Assembly: GCA_947623455.1 (NCBI GenBank)
Contig: OX392543.1
Coordinates: 13,204,757 to 13,268,756 of the forward strand
Reading direction: 5' to 3'
Length of the DNA stretch: 64,000 nucleotides
DNA from: Mimachlamys varia
Lineage: Eukaryota; Mollusca; Bivalvia; Pectinida; Pectinidae
A program made the translations under genes and the position numbers. Numbering within the stretch: position 1 is the stretch's first letter; every line of letters starts with the position of its first letter. The notes under the pieces are model-generated. The model made no database searches. It was given only the letters and a program-made list of their open reading frames with translations, and was not told the origin of the DNA. This document shows positions 10,815-23,455 of this stretch, in pieces.

Positions 10815-11258
10815 AGCTGATCAGTTCACTCAGATATCTGGTCCATTTATTGTAAGGATATCTGGTTAGATCACTCAATAGTTATCTGGTCAGCTGGTCA
10901 CTCAATATTTATCTGGTCAGGTCACTCACTATATATCTTGTCAAGTCACTCAATATATATATCTGGTCAATTCTCTGTATATATATCTGGTCAGATCACT
11001 CAATAGATATCTGCATGGTCAGATTACTCAATAGATATCTGGTCAGGTCACTCAATAGATATGTGGTCGGGTCTCTTAAAGATATTTTAAAAGTTCACTC
11101 AATATATAGATGTCTGGTCAGGTCACTCAATAGATATCTGGTCAGGTCACTCAATAGATATCTGGTCAGGTCACTCAATAGATATGTGGTCGGGTCTCTT
11201 AAAGATATCTTAAAAGTTCACTCAATATATAGATATCTGGTCAGGTCACTCAATAGAT
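10815..11258. repeat. 24-bp minisatellite with a higher-order unit
   Basis: The basic unit is TCACTCAATAGATATCTGGT plus CAGG (24 bp). Within it a larger block containing GTGGTCGGGTCTCTTAAAGA and AAAAGTTCACTCAATATATA occurs twice (about 11054-11120 and 11180-11240), separated by ordinary units. That shows duplication of a multi-unit segment. The 81-codon frame at 11015-11260 (MVRLLNRYLVRSLNRY...) is a product of the repeat. Confidence 0.85.
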
Positions 11259-14084
11259 AACACAAAAGAAACAAGGGAACAGTTTAACCAACAAATATCT
11301 TGTCAGTTGACAGAATAATCTAGAGTTCGTCCCCCACAACAAATTTTAGAGTCACTATATAGCTATAACACAAGTAAAGTTACGTTGACTCAAATATTGC
11401 TTGCTTCCATTCTTTGACACTGCGACTTTTCAGTTATTGATGCCAGGACTTTTCCTAATACACATTCTCCTGTTCTTCTGTCCCTTTGTCATCCTGCTTG
11501 GCCCTGGCTGCTAATTAAGTCCACTCTGAATATCTGGTTAAAATTAGGTCAATTATTACCATTTTCCATGACAACTGTGGCACTTAGTAGGCTAGGTCCA
11601 ACTAAGTTCTGTGTGCAGTACGTCTCTAATTGGGTTACTTGCATGTGGCAACCATATTTAGTTCGACTAGGAATGTCATCTGTCATGAGTATTATGTAAA
11701 AGGTCATTTCCAGCAGACCAATTCTCATAGACCATACCAAACATCACTCCAGCCTAGTTAGTGGTGTAAAATCGTAAGACGTCTAAAAATAGGCGATTGG
11801 AAAATGATTCGGTTCCCAATGAATCTTCTGTTGATTTGATTGGTGGCTGACATATACGTGCCTTATAGAAAGGTTAAGGGGGTATATACCTCTAATTACC
11901 TCGGCACATCATGTTGTAAATGACTGCTTAATGATTGAAATTCCTAGACGACTAAATAAGGTGAGGATAAGGTTATGGCCGATTTCTCTCTGAATAAATA
12001 CAGCACTTAGGTCCAGTATTTTTACTTGCATTAAAAAATCTCTTTCCATTTAAGTGTTTCCTAGGTCTGAAATGCGGGACCATGAACAATTTATCAGTTT
12101 GAGAGTTGGTACAGGGTACCAGGTAGTTATAAACACTATGTTATTTATCTTTTCACAACATGTCAAGACAAATTTTCAAGATAATGTTTCTTGTTAAAAT
12201 CATGTTGTAATGCTGAAGTCAAAAACTGCATAAATTAAACTACAATAAGGGCCTTAAATACATTTTGGCAAAGCCTCGAACATGATCACATTAACACTGT
12301 TTTCATCTACAAATTAGAAATGCAGAACATCAAAATGAACGTCAGTTTCAAATTTATCAGCAGCAAAGTCTGTATACAATAAGATTACACAGTTTGACAG
12401 GAAAGCTTCTCAATGCTGGAACATCCCTTTTGACCGATTCATTTTCTATAAAAGGGACACTACTCTAAATATAAAAAAAAATGATTGGAACTCTTCTCAT
12501 CTTAAATGATGCTGTAGTGACACCCTTTAACTTTAACATGAAAATACATATATGGAGATAGAAGTTATTTAGAAGTTATTTTGACTCTTTTGTAGAGATG
12601 TCTTTTGCTCACTTTTCAAAGAAAATTTCTGATCTTTCATTTGTTATTATCTTCACTGAAAGGGTAGTTAAGCTAGGAGACAATTAATTTGATGGGTTAT
12701 AGTATTTTATGAGAATTGTACCCTACCTATAGAGACTACATCTAACATATTTCATGCTCGCACCTCTCTTTGTTGCTGTGCTTTTAATGTGAAAAGCTAC
12801 CAGTCTAGATTAAAATATTTACTAGTACTCAATAAAATGGTATTGTCAAATGGTGCCTATTGATTCCATGGATATGATAAAATCTAATATTAATGCCCAA
12901 ATTTTACGCATCATTCTCTATTATAGTGAAGGTGATCGACATGAATGGACCTCCCAATGCATGGATTTGACAATGCCTGGTCAAAACAGGTGTATCTTTT
13001 AGAATAGAGAGTGAAGAAACCCAGGTATGAGAGATGGAGTAGATACCTGGTGGGTTGTACACCTGTGTCGGCCATGATCAGTGACCTGATGCTGACCCCT
13101 CCCTTTATCTTGTAGCGTTGTAGATCAGACGAGGAAAGTTTTATCAAACAGATGTTTTGATGTGTACTTGACTAGTTTGAATTACAACCTGTTACTCTTT
13201 GTTACATGTCAGATATAGGGAACCAAACTTACACTGGTGCATGTAGCTGTCAATCAAGATAAACACCTAGTTGACCAAGATTGGTTTAAAAGATATAGTG
13301 GTTCATGATCACCTGTAGACGAGACAGGTGTGTGGCCCTCGTTAGCTGTAGGGGCCTGCTTGAGATATAGCCACCTGATAAAGCCTGGAGTATTCTGTAC
13401 ACAGATACTGCATAAGGACCCAGGCCCACTATCAAACGCTTGTTTGACCAAGATCAGATATAAGTGTCTTGATCAGTTGCCATAGCAACTTCTAAGTGAT
13501 AGATAATTACTTCTGATTCTCAATCATTTGGTAAACAAAGGTTGTCATTCTTCTTTTTCTGGTTTGTTATGAATATCAACTGTTGTAGGTGAAAATAAAG
13601 CATGCTTGTTTATTTTAATTCAAACTTGGAAGTTTTTCAAGCTAATCTGGTTTTGAAGAGACTACCTGTTATTGGAATTTTGGATGGACTTTTTTGAAGT
13701 TATTCTTGTCCATGTGGAGTGGATCATCCTTCCATGAATATAGACCTGGATAAACAAAGAGCTGTGTGAGATAGATCAACATTGAAGGATCGTAGATAAG
13801 CTTTCAGGTGATGCAGATCTGACACCTGAACCTGAATGCCTGCGTTCTTAGGAACAGTTGTCACATTGCTAATTTTACATAAGCTGTGGATGTAAAACCT
13901 ATTGTAGTGTATCGGTGAGGAATTTGGGCGTGTTTAAGATTGCCCTCTCTATAAATGTGATACAACAGGTATTGTGTTCTATATCCCAGTGACTTTTGAT
14001 TAGAGGCCAAGCAACGTACATCAATCCTATAAGTATGGTAGATTTTAATTGTACATAGGATTTAGGTCGCCTCCTAGCTTCGAG
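11259..14084. other. Unique sequence, no gene recognised
   Basis: 2.8 kb of mostly AT-rich sequence. Frames of 60-80 codons (for example 12911-13147 and 13254-13451 on the minus strand) have no recognisable family features. I see no tandem or inverted repeats of note. Confidence 0.5.
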
Positions 14085-14165
14085 CAAGAGGGAATTTTCC
14101 TATTGCTCGGTGGTGGAGCTTCCGACTCGGAACATGGAGATAGATAGTTTGATCCCCTGTAGTTG
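14085..14165 (+). mobile_element. Probable SINE head fragment
   Basis: CGGTGGTGGAGCTTCCGACT is followed by an ACTCGGAACATGGAG-type segment and TTTGATCCCC, which resembles a tRNA-like head with box A and box B about 40 bp apart. No body or tail of the other SINEs follows. The similarity is partial. Confidence 0.35.
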
Positions 14166-14359
14166 GAGCACACGATTCTCTTTCCTGTTACAGTATATTA
14201 TATTTATTTAGAGCTGTCCAATTTTTAAATCAATACTTATCAACCTGTGAAGGTTAATACTTGAGGATGATAATTTGTTATCCTACAAATTAAATCTGTT
14301 TTATCAACAATTGCTTTTTGCCGATTGTGTCTTTATAAAGCTTGAAATGATAGATTATA

Positions 14360-14583
14360 CTGTAAAAGGCATTATTTTCGTGCATGGAATTTTTTCGCTG
14401 AGTCAGCCTGCAAACTGTTCGCTATGTGGACATTTTCGTGCTGTAATCATGCTGTTACACACTGTATATACACTGTAGAGCTTGAATTGTGTTAAACATG
14501 TTCGCGTGTGGATATATTCGCTGAGATTTAATGCCAGAGAAATAAGCGAAAATTTCCACACTGCAATAATTCCACTTTTACAG
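14360..14583. mobile_element. 224-bp foldback MITE with TA target duplication
   Basis: The left end is CTGTAAAAGGCATTATTTTC. The right end read inward on the other strand is CTGTAAAAGTGGAATTATTG. Both arms continue into a TGGAAATTTTCGCT-like segment about 25-45 bp in, giving long imperfect arms. TA lies outside both ends (14358-14359 and 14584-14585), as in Tc1/mariner-type insertions. The 65- and 67-codon frames on the two strands here arise from the element. Confidence 0.75.
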
Positions 14584-14585
14584 TA

Positions 14586-15789
14586 GGTACATAATACCAA
14601 GCTTTAAGGGGAAATATTTATATAAAGTATTTGCCCATATACATGTATGTCTGTGGAGAACTTAACTGTTTTGAAAATTTCTTTTCTGAAGGATTATAAT
14701 TATATTCTTATATCCTGAGCTGCATACTTTGATAGTGTACTGAAAGTTTAAAACATGTTATTGAGGACCTATTTATGTAAAACAGCTGTGTTTGATATCT
14801 ACTGCTGATCAGACATAAGTTTGGACAACCTGAACCTGCAACTTTTTTCTCTGCTGATTTAGGACGTAAATGAATGTTAAATAGTTCTATTTTTTAAAAG
14901 CCGATTTATAATCTGATTCGGAGTGTAAGTTCGGTGAATGGTCATATATTTGCAGAACTCCGCCTTTTTCAGGCCGATTTAGAGAATACTATCTGATATT
15001 GGTGAGCATTAAAAGCAGTGGTTATTGGTCAATGGATTCACCCAATCCGTAAATCAATGAAAGGTTTGAATCCTATCCATACAGCAGTGTTTACGAAAGA
15101 GAGCGGACCATCACAATACATCAGACCACCTCGGCTTGTGTGACAGAACGTGAGGTTAAAAGCTTCGCTGAACATTAACATCCCTTTGTTCTTTCTACCA
15201 AAACACAGCTTTATGTCGGATCAGTGTTCTTACCCGGTTGTTAGGGAGTTTATGGGACAGGTGTATAGCGTTTACATGTAGAACTCCGACACAGGTACGA
15301 CAATTAACCTGAACAGGTAGACGGAAACAGGTAGAAGAGGGGCATTGTTTCTCTGTCATCCTAGAGGAAGTGATCATCCCTAATAGGAGTTTGTCAGGCT
15401 AGGTCTGTCTGTCTGTTATATTTTGGATAGTAGTTTTGTCACAGATCGGTTTCAGAGAAATGGACTGGCTTAATTGTGTCGGAAGTGTTTTCTTGTTGCT
15501 ATGCCGCTAATAACGTGTGGCATTTACATTTATAAGCATTTCACACCAACTTGCATGACGTTGCAAGAATGATTGAATCACTCAAAATATGATGTTGTAC
15601 ATTAATGCCCAAGTTTAACTAAAAACAGAAACATCGATTTTACAGAATATTTTTAAATGCTAGCCAAAGAGAGAAACTGCATGTTGTGTAGCCCTAACTA
15701 GCTTTTGGGAAGCTAAATTTAACTTTAGTAAAAAAGAAAATTGCCCAGTTGTAAACATGTGTAAAGTAGCATTTGACAATACTCTTGTA
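14586..15789. other. Unique sequence
   Basis: No gene was recognised. Two short related patches with GCCGATTTA (about 14900 and 14972) hint at an old duplication. Confidence 0.4.
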
Positions 15790-15898
15790 TGCTTGAATGT
15801 TAAGCACAAACTTCCTGAGGAGGGAAACTTGGGCACCTGGAGAAAACCCAAATGGTCGTACAGGTGTACCCATACCTTTTCCCACTGGGTTTATGAAT
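15790..15898 (-). mobile_element. SINE family B fragment, minus strand
   Basis: On the minus strand it reads AACCCAGTGGGAAAAGGTAT, then GGGTTTTCTCCAGGTGCC and TTTCCCTCC. This corresponds to the post-head and central block of the SINE at 8518-8790. The tRNA-like head and the AAGTTGGATAACTTG tail are missing or diverged, so this is a decayed or truncated copy. Confidence 0.55.
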
Positions 15899-16154
15899 CT
15901 ATAAACTTGATGTAAATACTGTTTGTACAGATGTGTATTAGAGGATTGTGTCAGACCTATCAGTAAATACATAGGTATACTATAATGGTACTGCTGTCCC
16001 TGTGTCTCTGCCAAGTCTATAATGGGAGCCATTAAACTTTATCACTAATATGGTTTCACTTGAGTTTTGAAGGTCAAGTGAAATCATGGGATGCTTTGAC
16101 TTTTACGCAATGCATTAAGCCTGGTAATGTGAAATTTTGTGTAATAGGTTTCAG

Positions 16155-16361
16155 CACTTAGTCTTATATACCTGGTCCAAGTTTCATGAATGTTCCTAAA
16201 CTTCAGCTCTTAGTCTTATATACCTGGTTCAAGTTTCATGAATGTTCCTAAACTCCAGCTCTTAGTCTTATATACCTGGTCCAAGTTTCATGAATGTTCC
16301 TAAACTTACCACTTAATCTTATATACCTGGTTCAAGTTTCATGAATATTCCTAAACTTACC
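16155..16361. repeat. 52-bp minisatellite, four copies
   Basis: Copies start at 16155, 16207, 16259 and 16310, each CTTAGTCTTATATACCTGGT followed by CAAGTTTCATGAATGTTCCT and AAACT. Divergence is low. A short hairpin, TTTCACTTGA/TCAAGTGAAA, lies just upstream at 16054-16083. Confidence 0.9.
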
Positions 16362-16587
16362 AAGAAATGTTTCACCTTAAAAATCTTCCTTGAGGAAATT
16401 ATTGCAAAAGTTCCACTTCCCATGGAAGCACACGGCATGATTTTCCAACTGACTGTCCATAAAGATATATATATATACATAGGTATAATACAAATAACTC
16501 AGAAACACAAATGACGAAGGAAGACAATTTTTGACTGCCCTGTCCAGGTCTCAAACTCAAGATCTACCACACCAAATCATATATACA

Positions 16588-16867
16588 TGGCCATGGACCG
16601 TCATTTGGAAAATCTTGCCAAGTCCCTGTGCATGGAAGACTATATGGCCATGGACCATCATTTGGAAAATCTTGCCAAGTCCCTGTGCATGGAAGACTTA
16701 ATATGACCATGGACTGTCATTTGGAAAATCTTGCCAAGTCCCTGTGCATGGAAGACTATATGGCCATGGACCGTCATTTGGAAAATCTTGCCAAGTCCCT
16801 GTGCATAGAAGACTTTATGGCCATGGACCGTCATTTAGAAAATCTTGCCAAGTCCCTGTGCATGGAA
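16588..16867. repeat. 57-bp minisatellite, five copies
   Basis: The unit begins CCATGGACCGTCATTTGGAA and ends GCATGGAAGACTATATGG. Copies start at 16591, 16648, 16707, 16764 and 16821, so the period is 57 bp with one 59-bp copy. The 82-codon frame at 16628-16876 (repeating DRHLENLAKSLCMEDYM) comes from a unit length divisible by three and is not evidence of a gene. Confidence 0.9.
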
Positions 16868-19800
16868 GAGAGCTGATTGAGAGGCAGCTGTCGCTGTACT
16901 GTTAACTAGAGGCAATGCAAAACAATGTAAGTTCTGTGCAATATAAAAACATGTGAACCAAATGTTCTTTAGGAGTGTTCTTTGAGGATTTGTCCCCGAT
17001 GGCAGCCATTAATTCTTTTTCTCTTTCTGTTAAACCCCTCAACAGCCATTGAGAAAGGCATAAACATCCAGCACACTCCAGTTTGAAGGTGAAAATAAAT
17101 AATTTACAGCTCCATACTGTTATAGTGGTGAGTGTACCACTGTAAATTAAAATGCCAGTATGTTGTGTGATTGTACATGAGCTGTGAATGATGAGAGGAT
17201 GGGGGGGGGGGCTGTCACCCAGACTAGTGTCAGGGGGTTAGAAATAACACTTTAGGGGGGGGGGTCCAGCTAACAAAACACATAGGTGTATAAATTATTC
17301 ATGCCTATTTTAAAGTTACAAAAGAACTTATGCCGTGAGAATACTTAGCCTGAAAAGGCTGAAATGCACACAAGTATACTTTCAGATCATTCCGGAAATG
17401 GATTCAATTTTTTTTTTCTCCAATAGTTAACATTTTTGAATGTGTTTTTGTGTGAAAGGTCTCTTTTTAGATTGTTATACAAGCTGTTAGCAAGCAATTT
17501 TTCAGATTTATATAAAAAAAAATTGAAAAAAACACCATGAGAAAATTTTAAAAGATTTAAGTCATTGATTATTCCCCTTAATTTCCAGCAAGTGTGGACA
17601 AAAAAAATTACCTTCGAAATTGAGAAAAAGTGCTTGAATTTTAGTAGGAAAAATATGTATAAACCATGAATTCATCTGCACTATTGACATGGTTGTATTC
17701 AATTTAATTTCAGACAGTATAAACATAGTTGAGAAGATATGGTTTATTTTCTATTCCTCTAACAAATTGTGTTACTTGCCTGGTGGGGGGGTGTTACACT
17801 CCTTTCTTAAGATATCAATACTGATAATAACGGGTAGAGGAAGGTTAAAACAAGAACATTGATACAGTCTGCTTTTAATGGAGTTTTTGTCGGAGTTGTT
17901 CTCCGCCCATTGTAGGGTAGATAATGCTATAGAGGCCCTGACGACCCTCCGAGTTAGGGGGAGGCGAGGTATTGTCGGAGTGAAATGAGAAGGAAATGAA
18001 TTCCATTCAGCTCCATAATGTGTAACCTTGAACTCAACAAATTACTGGAAAACATTTTATGATTGGTGTCTTCGATTTGAGCCGCCAGTCACTCCTAATA
18101 CAGTTAGTGATGGAATCTAGGAAACATATCGGCTATTGATACCAGCGCTATTTACTACAAATCTTCACAATAAGTGGATTTTGCATGAGCTTTGTTTGTG
18201 CATTAAAACATGAAGAAGATACAGAAATTTATTCCATAAGCAATGAAATAACAATTACTTCTGGAGTGAATGCTTCTGATTGTGGGTCCAGGGTAAATCC
18301 TTGGTGGAGGGGTTATATGGGGGCTTCCCCCCCTCCCCCCGCCCTCCCCCCCCTGAAAGTCATAGTCCAGCCGTCCAAATATTTAGCAGATTCAGAGAGT
18401 TTGAATTTCACATTGTTTCGTTGAAATTGAAAGTAACAAATTTAAAATACATACAATTGTCATGTACAATGATATTTGGCAGGATGAAACTTAACAAAAG
18501 CAGAAACAATCCAACATAGTCATAACAATGGTAGAACTCGTAATTTAGGCTTCACAAAATTAAATCAAAACTGTAATAAGATATGGAGAAAATGTATCAG
18601 GGTTGAATAGAAGGTATATGCCGTTTGGGGCTCAAGAGAAAATGACTGGAAAATTAATTGGCTGATGTTTTCTGGGTTCTTAAGTGTTTCAGTGGAAAGC
18701 AAGTGAATCAGTGCACATACAGGTACATTTAATTCAGAAATCAATTCTGGGATCTGGATAAAAACAATCTCGAAAACTTATCTGGTGTTTCACAGATATT
18801 TTTAAGGCTTCAATCGGTTGAGAAATGAGATTGGACGTATGTTCGTTGAAATTGCCGTCATATTACAGTATATATGATAAAATCTTTTTGGAATGGAATT
18901 GATGTTAAGATTGGTTCCTGTAATGCTATTGAGATGGATTCCAGGTTCTTTAGGCAAGCGTTCTTCTGTAATTCACCGTGTTCGTAATTCTCAGGTGATT
19001 GTTCAGTTTAATTGCAGACCTAGAAGTTTTTCGTCTGATGACCTTGATGTTAGCGCTCGTTTTTTAGCTCGGCTGAAGTGATTGTTAGGCCTAGACACAG
19101 CTAGACTAAGATACATTGTTAAGAGTCTTTGTAAATGTCTGTGTTGTGGCACATACCGATGTATAACAATGGAGCAACTTGTTATTTGTCTCATAACCCC
19201 ACAACAGTTACTTTCAACAAATTATTTTAAGAGATTATTTTTAGATAGATGCAGCTTGATCAGAACTATGGGCAAGTGTTATTGTTGCTATCTTTGTCTC
19301 ATTGAGAAATATTCTGTATCTTTAAGTGATATGAAGATGGATGTTTTTGAGTATGCTCATTTTGAGAACTTGATGGGTACTTGGATGTGACAAAGATTTA
19401 CATAAAAATAATTTTGGCTGTTCAATAACGTTTTGTAGTATATTTTACTTGCTAATGATGTTGTTATTTGTTTAAAGTTAAAGAGCTCTCTCTATAAATC
19501 TTTGACAACCTTTTTCTCACCTTTTAAGAATTTGGAGACTATTTGTCATTTCTATATTTAGCCCAAATGACATATCTGACACACCTTTCCCATGTTTGTG
19601 TTGTGTATAAATGAATTAATTGTGGTTGGGAAACGATTGAGCTATTATCACTCAAAAAGTAAACTGTTGAGTTTTGATGTGGTTGATATGCTATTTAATG
19701 GACCAGATATATAGTGATAATTAACTGGGGGATAGGCGACTCAGTCTGAGGTCAATATCAGTTTATATTGGGTCCATGTAATATAATGTGTGTCAACCTC

Positions 19801-20923
19801 TTTTAAAGTCCATGATTTTCATATTACAAATACATGTGTCATGTCATTAGATACTATGATATCTTATTTAGTATCAAATATAGAGAATATCCATATCTAA
19901 ATTTAGAAACATTGTGGTTCATACAGTTGATTGCAAAATGAAAAAAGACACATGACGTGAAAAAAGCTAACCGTCGGTGAACCTGAGACCATGGATTAGC
20001 CAACTAATTATATAAAACTACAGAAACTAGACCATGACACGTATATATGTGTATTGTTGTATGATGATTGTTGTGTCAGTTGATGCCCCAGGGATTATTA
20101 TTGTATGCTAATTAGATTGAGGTTAAGGTTTGTCTATAGACTCAAGTTTGCCAAGTGTAATTTAGGTGGCGGTTCTGACCTCGACTTATCACCTTTAATT
20201 AAAATGTAACATAACCTAGTGTCTGTCTGACCCCCTGTCTACAATGATTCACCTTTACGAATATCTATGATCTCATTAAATTAATTAATTTGTAATACCA
20301 GTATTACTTTAATATAATAGTTGCCCGGCTTTTAAGATTCAGCGAGGCTGTACACAGATCACAGACCCAGGGATTTCAACTGTCCAACCCGTCAAATGTA
20401 CAATATGAACTGTAGTTCATGAATGAATGAATACACAATTCATGGTTCATGAATGTATGAATGAAACTGTTGTCATCCTTTATTAAGTGTCTGGTATATT
20501 AACTTCTATTACCGGTATTATGTTTAGACATGTAAGTATAGCACAATACATTTATGACAGCTAGCTAGGGGCCTTTAAATTATCTCAAACCTTCCCCTCA
20601 ACATATATGTACCTATATATACTGTGTGCAAATTGACACCTGTGTCTGATTGGCAATATGAAAACCCACAAGGCAAGGTGTGTCCTTACTTAACTTGTAG
20701 TTTCATCTTGTGGAAGTTTAGGTAAAAAATAATCGAAAATATTTAATAGAAATCATAGTTTAATAAATATGAAAAAAACAACAAACATATAAATTTATAT
20801 TTCGAGTCAGGGTTAAATAGTTACACAAACACTGGAGTGACCTTTGACACCAGTGAAATTTACAAATGTTTATAAACTCTGGATATGTTAGCCAGGACCT
20901 AGTTTGTTTCGATTTCTTACTCT
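16868..20923. other. 4 kb of unique sequence with G- and C-runs
   Basis: No gene is supported. G-runs lie at 17198-17210 and 17257-17266. At 18299-18352 a G-rich stretch is followed by C-runs and could fold into a GC hairpin. One stretch at 18893-19390 has two consecutive same-frame + strand ORFs separated by a single TGA (19079-19081). The product is Leu/Cys-rich, shows no family resemblance, and chance explains it. Confidence 0.5.
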
Positions 20924-21031
20924 CAAGACTTGGACATCTGGATCTTAAATTAACTCACAAGACTTGGACATCTGGATCTTAAATTTAACTCACAAGACTT
21001 GAACATCTGGATCTTAAATTTAATTCACAAG
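20924..21031. repeat. 34-bp tandem repeat, three copies
   Basis: CAAGACTTGGACATCTGGAT plus CTTAAATTTAACTCA occurs three times in a row with one or two changes per copy. Confidence 0.85.
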
Positions 21032-22108
21032 ACTTAAGATATTGATGCAAATCACCAAATAATTTGTGATTGTGTTGTCAAATTGTTATTACGATAAAAT
21101 TTGTGTTCACTGAAATATTCCCTTACAGTGTTCAGATGATATCTTTACTTGTACACAGTCCATGATTCAGAAATAGTATTCATCTTAAGATTTCTGTAAA
21201 GTGAACAGTAATGCTTCATTCACATTATTTGATTACGAAATACTGCACGCCAATTTTAAGGTTGAGGAGGAAATACTCACCATCCATCACTAACAACTAG
21301 CTAGTTCATATTGATTTTTGTGATAATTTGAAAATATTATTTTTACTTTAAGCCGAGATTCCTTGCATAGTTGTGGAGATGTGATGAGGGTCGATCTTGA
21401 CAAGGTCAATTACAGAAATCTTGAGAGAAATTTCTGGTTCTGCTGTCACTCCCAGGAAAACGTCTGCCTTCCCAGAAACAAAAAAAAAATGTCTTTATTG
21501 ACTTCGGAAGACAATGTGCCTTGCCACTGTCCCGGAGCCCTTGATATTCAAAATTCTGTATGGATTTCATCAGCTGCTGTTGGTTCTCTGTGTTTTCCTC
21601 ATTAGCTTATGCCAAAGGCTTCGTTAATACCGAACATCTCATGGTATTTAAAAAAAAGGGATTTTCCAGCGACATATAATTAGCAATTTTTGGTGCATCA
21701 AAGAGAGATGTGTTTTCATTGCTATCTTTATTCAGCTACTTTTCCAAAAATCATCTTTTGAAGTTTTCATTTAGAATAAATGGCAATATTTATAGGAGGA
21801 AATTTCACTTCCATTAACTATCAAAACACTTTTCATTTTGTTATTTTCTTTTAAAAATCAATTAAGGCTAGACCTTTAGGGAAATACTTCCAGTCTAATA
21901 AATAAACACCATTTAATGTTATACATCTTTCTTGTCATACAAAGTTTGTTTTGATTGATAGCCATGTTAAAACTGGAGGTGATGAAACAATGAATATGAT
22001 ATTCTGCAACTTCGATGGTTGGTTTAATTTCAAATTTTCCTGACACTAAAATCAATTAGTGTATTTGTTTTGCCAATTTTCTCTACAAATTGATGAATTT
22101 GCATTAGT
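21032..22108. other. Unique sequence
   Basis: No gene was recognised. An 80-codon + strand frame at 21363-21605 has no recognisable domain. Confidence 0.45.
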
Positions 22109-22200
22109 CTGATTGGCTAAGGATAGTGGAGTTTCTGATTGGCAGAGAGGTTGGAGCATCTGATTGGGTGAGAGGGTGAAAATCTGATTGGCTGAGAAGG
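22109..22200 (+). repeat. Four regularly spaced CTGATTGG motifs, about 25 bp apart
   Basis: CTGATTGG starts at 22109, 22135, 22160 and 22184, each followed by GCTAAGG/GCAGAGAGG/GGTGAGAGGG/GCTGAGAAGG. It is a short decayed tandem repeat. The conserved core is an inverted CCAAT box. Confidence 0.75.
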
Positions 22201-23204
22201 TGGAGAGTATACTGATGATTTGAAGATGATAAAATAATAAATATTATTTTCAGGAGAATTTGCTGGTTACTTTTCTTTAACTAATTAAATAACTTTCTCT
22301 TGGGAAATATATTGATGGTTTCTATAGACTCATAGTCTAGCTTTCAACTTTTAGTTTGGCTTCTCTGGTGTACTGGACGGCATCAAATTAAAGTGCAATG
22401 TTTAAAAAAATCATTTACTTTTCCTCTTCTAAATCTATACATTTAATATATTGCAAGATTGAAATCATGTAAAACAATCTTTTAAAATTGTTTTCATATT
22501 TGTCAAAAATTGTTTTTAGACTAGTGTTTTAATGTAGTTGTCCAACGTTTTCGAAAGTGATGTAGGTGAAAAAAAAGATTGAAATCAGCCCGAATGTCTG
22601 AAAATGGTGTTCGACTGTCATTATCTGGGAGATCATTGCCCTGTGAATGTCTGTGAACCGCCCGCAGCAGACACGAGCATATTCTACATCAGCCATATTG
22701 TTTTGTACTTGTGACAATCGGAGGTTATTGGTGAGGGTCGTTACAAGGTGACCAACCGTAATAATAGACTGATGACTCCCCCCGGAGAGGAACCTGCATG
22801 ACATCTCTGTTCCGTGACGGTCGGAACAATTCCCTCTGGGTCGATTTCAGACATTTGATACAGTCCCACATTTGAACAAGCTCCAGAAAGATGTCCGTCT
22901 AGACCAGATTTCTTAAATAGGGGTTTCTTTAGATTGGAGAAGTTGGGTCTCGTTTTTTAGGGTTGAAGCTTGTTTTCCTTTGGTTATGCAGCTTATGAAT
23001 CTCAAGCTTAAAGAAAATTATTGGGGATGATTTGGGGGGTGGGGTTCATGTTAATCTCTTTTATGTCATATGATACAATGCTTATTGACATTGAAGGGTA
23101 TTAAATACGGGGTGTATAAACTTTATGAATTCAGACCAGGTTGTGCTATAGGCCCATAAGTCTTTAAGTTTTTAGCTCTTATTTTAAGTAATTTAAGTAG
23201 CATT
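22201..23204. other. Unique sequence with a compositionally distinct segment at 22600-22880
   Basis: Most of the block is plain AT-rich sequence. 22600-22880 is visibly richer in G, C and CpG, has no repeats, and holds a 91-codon minus-strand frame (22529-22804) with no recognisable domain. See the finding on possible conserved elements. Confidence 0.45.
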
Positions 23205-23455
23205 TATATATAATTGATATCTTAACTGGCAAAACAACCGGTGCTGCCATCTCGGCGCTCACAGCTAGCCTTCTACAATATCTAGCACTGCCCAACCACG
23301 TACTCATTTACAGCTGAGTAGACTGGAAAAAGCAGAGTAAAGTTTCTTGGTGAAGGATACAACACAAGTGTCATGACCTGAGGACTCGAACTCCCAACCC
23401 TTCGATCACGAGCCCGGCGTCCTACCACTAGACCACCGTGCCTCTTTTAGTTTTT
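23205..23455 (-). mobile_element. tRNA-derived SINE, family C, minus strand
   Basis: On the minus strand it starts GCACGGTGGTCTAGTGGTAG (box A) and continues to GGGAGTTCGAGTCCTCAGG (box B). The body holds TATCCTTCACCAAGAAACTT and TTTACTCTGCTTTTTCCAGT. The head is a very tRNA-like promoter pair. The body differs from families A and B in this window. No clear poly-A or tail repeat is visible, and I did not find a second copy here. Confidence 0.75.

Noticed and set aside
18893..19390. Two consecutive same-frame + ORFs, possible pseudogene with one stop
   Set aside because: The second has no ATG at its left end, the product is Leu/Cys-rich without any recognisable domain, and one-stop frames of this size are expected by chance.
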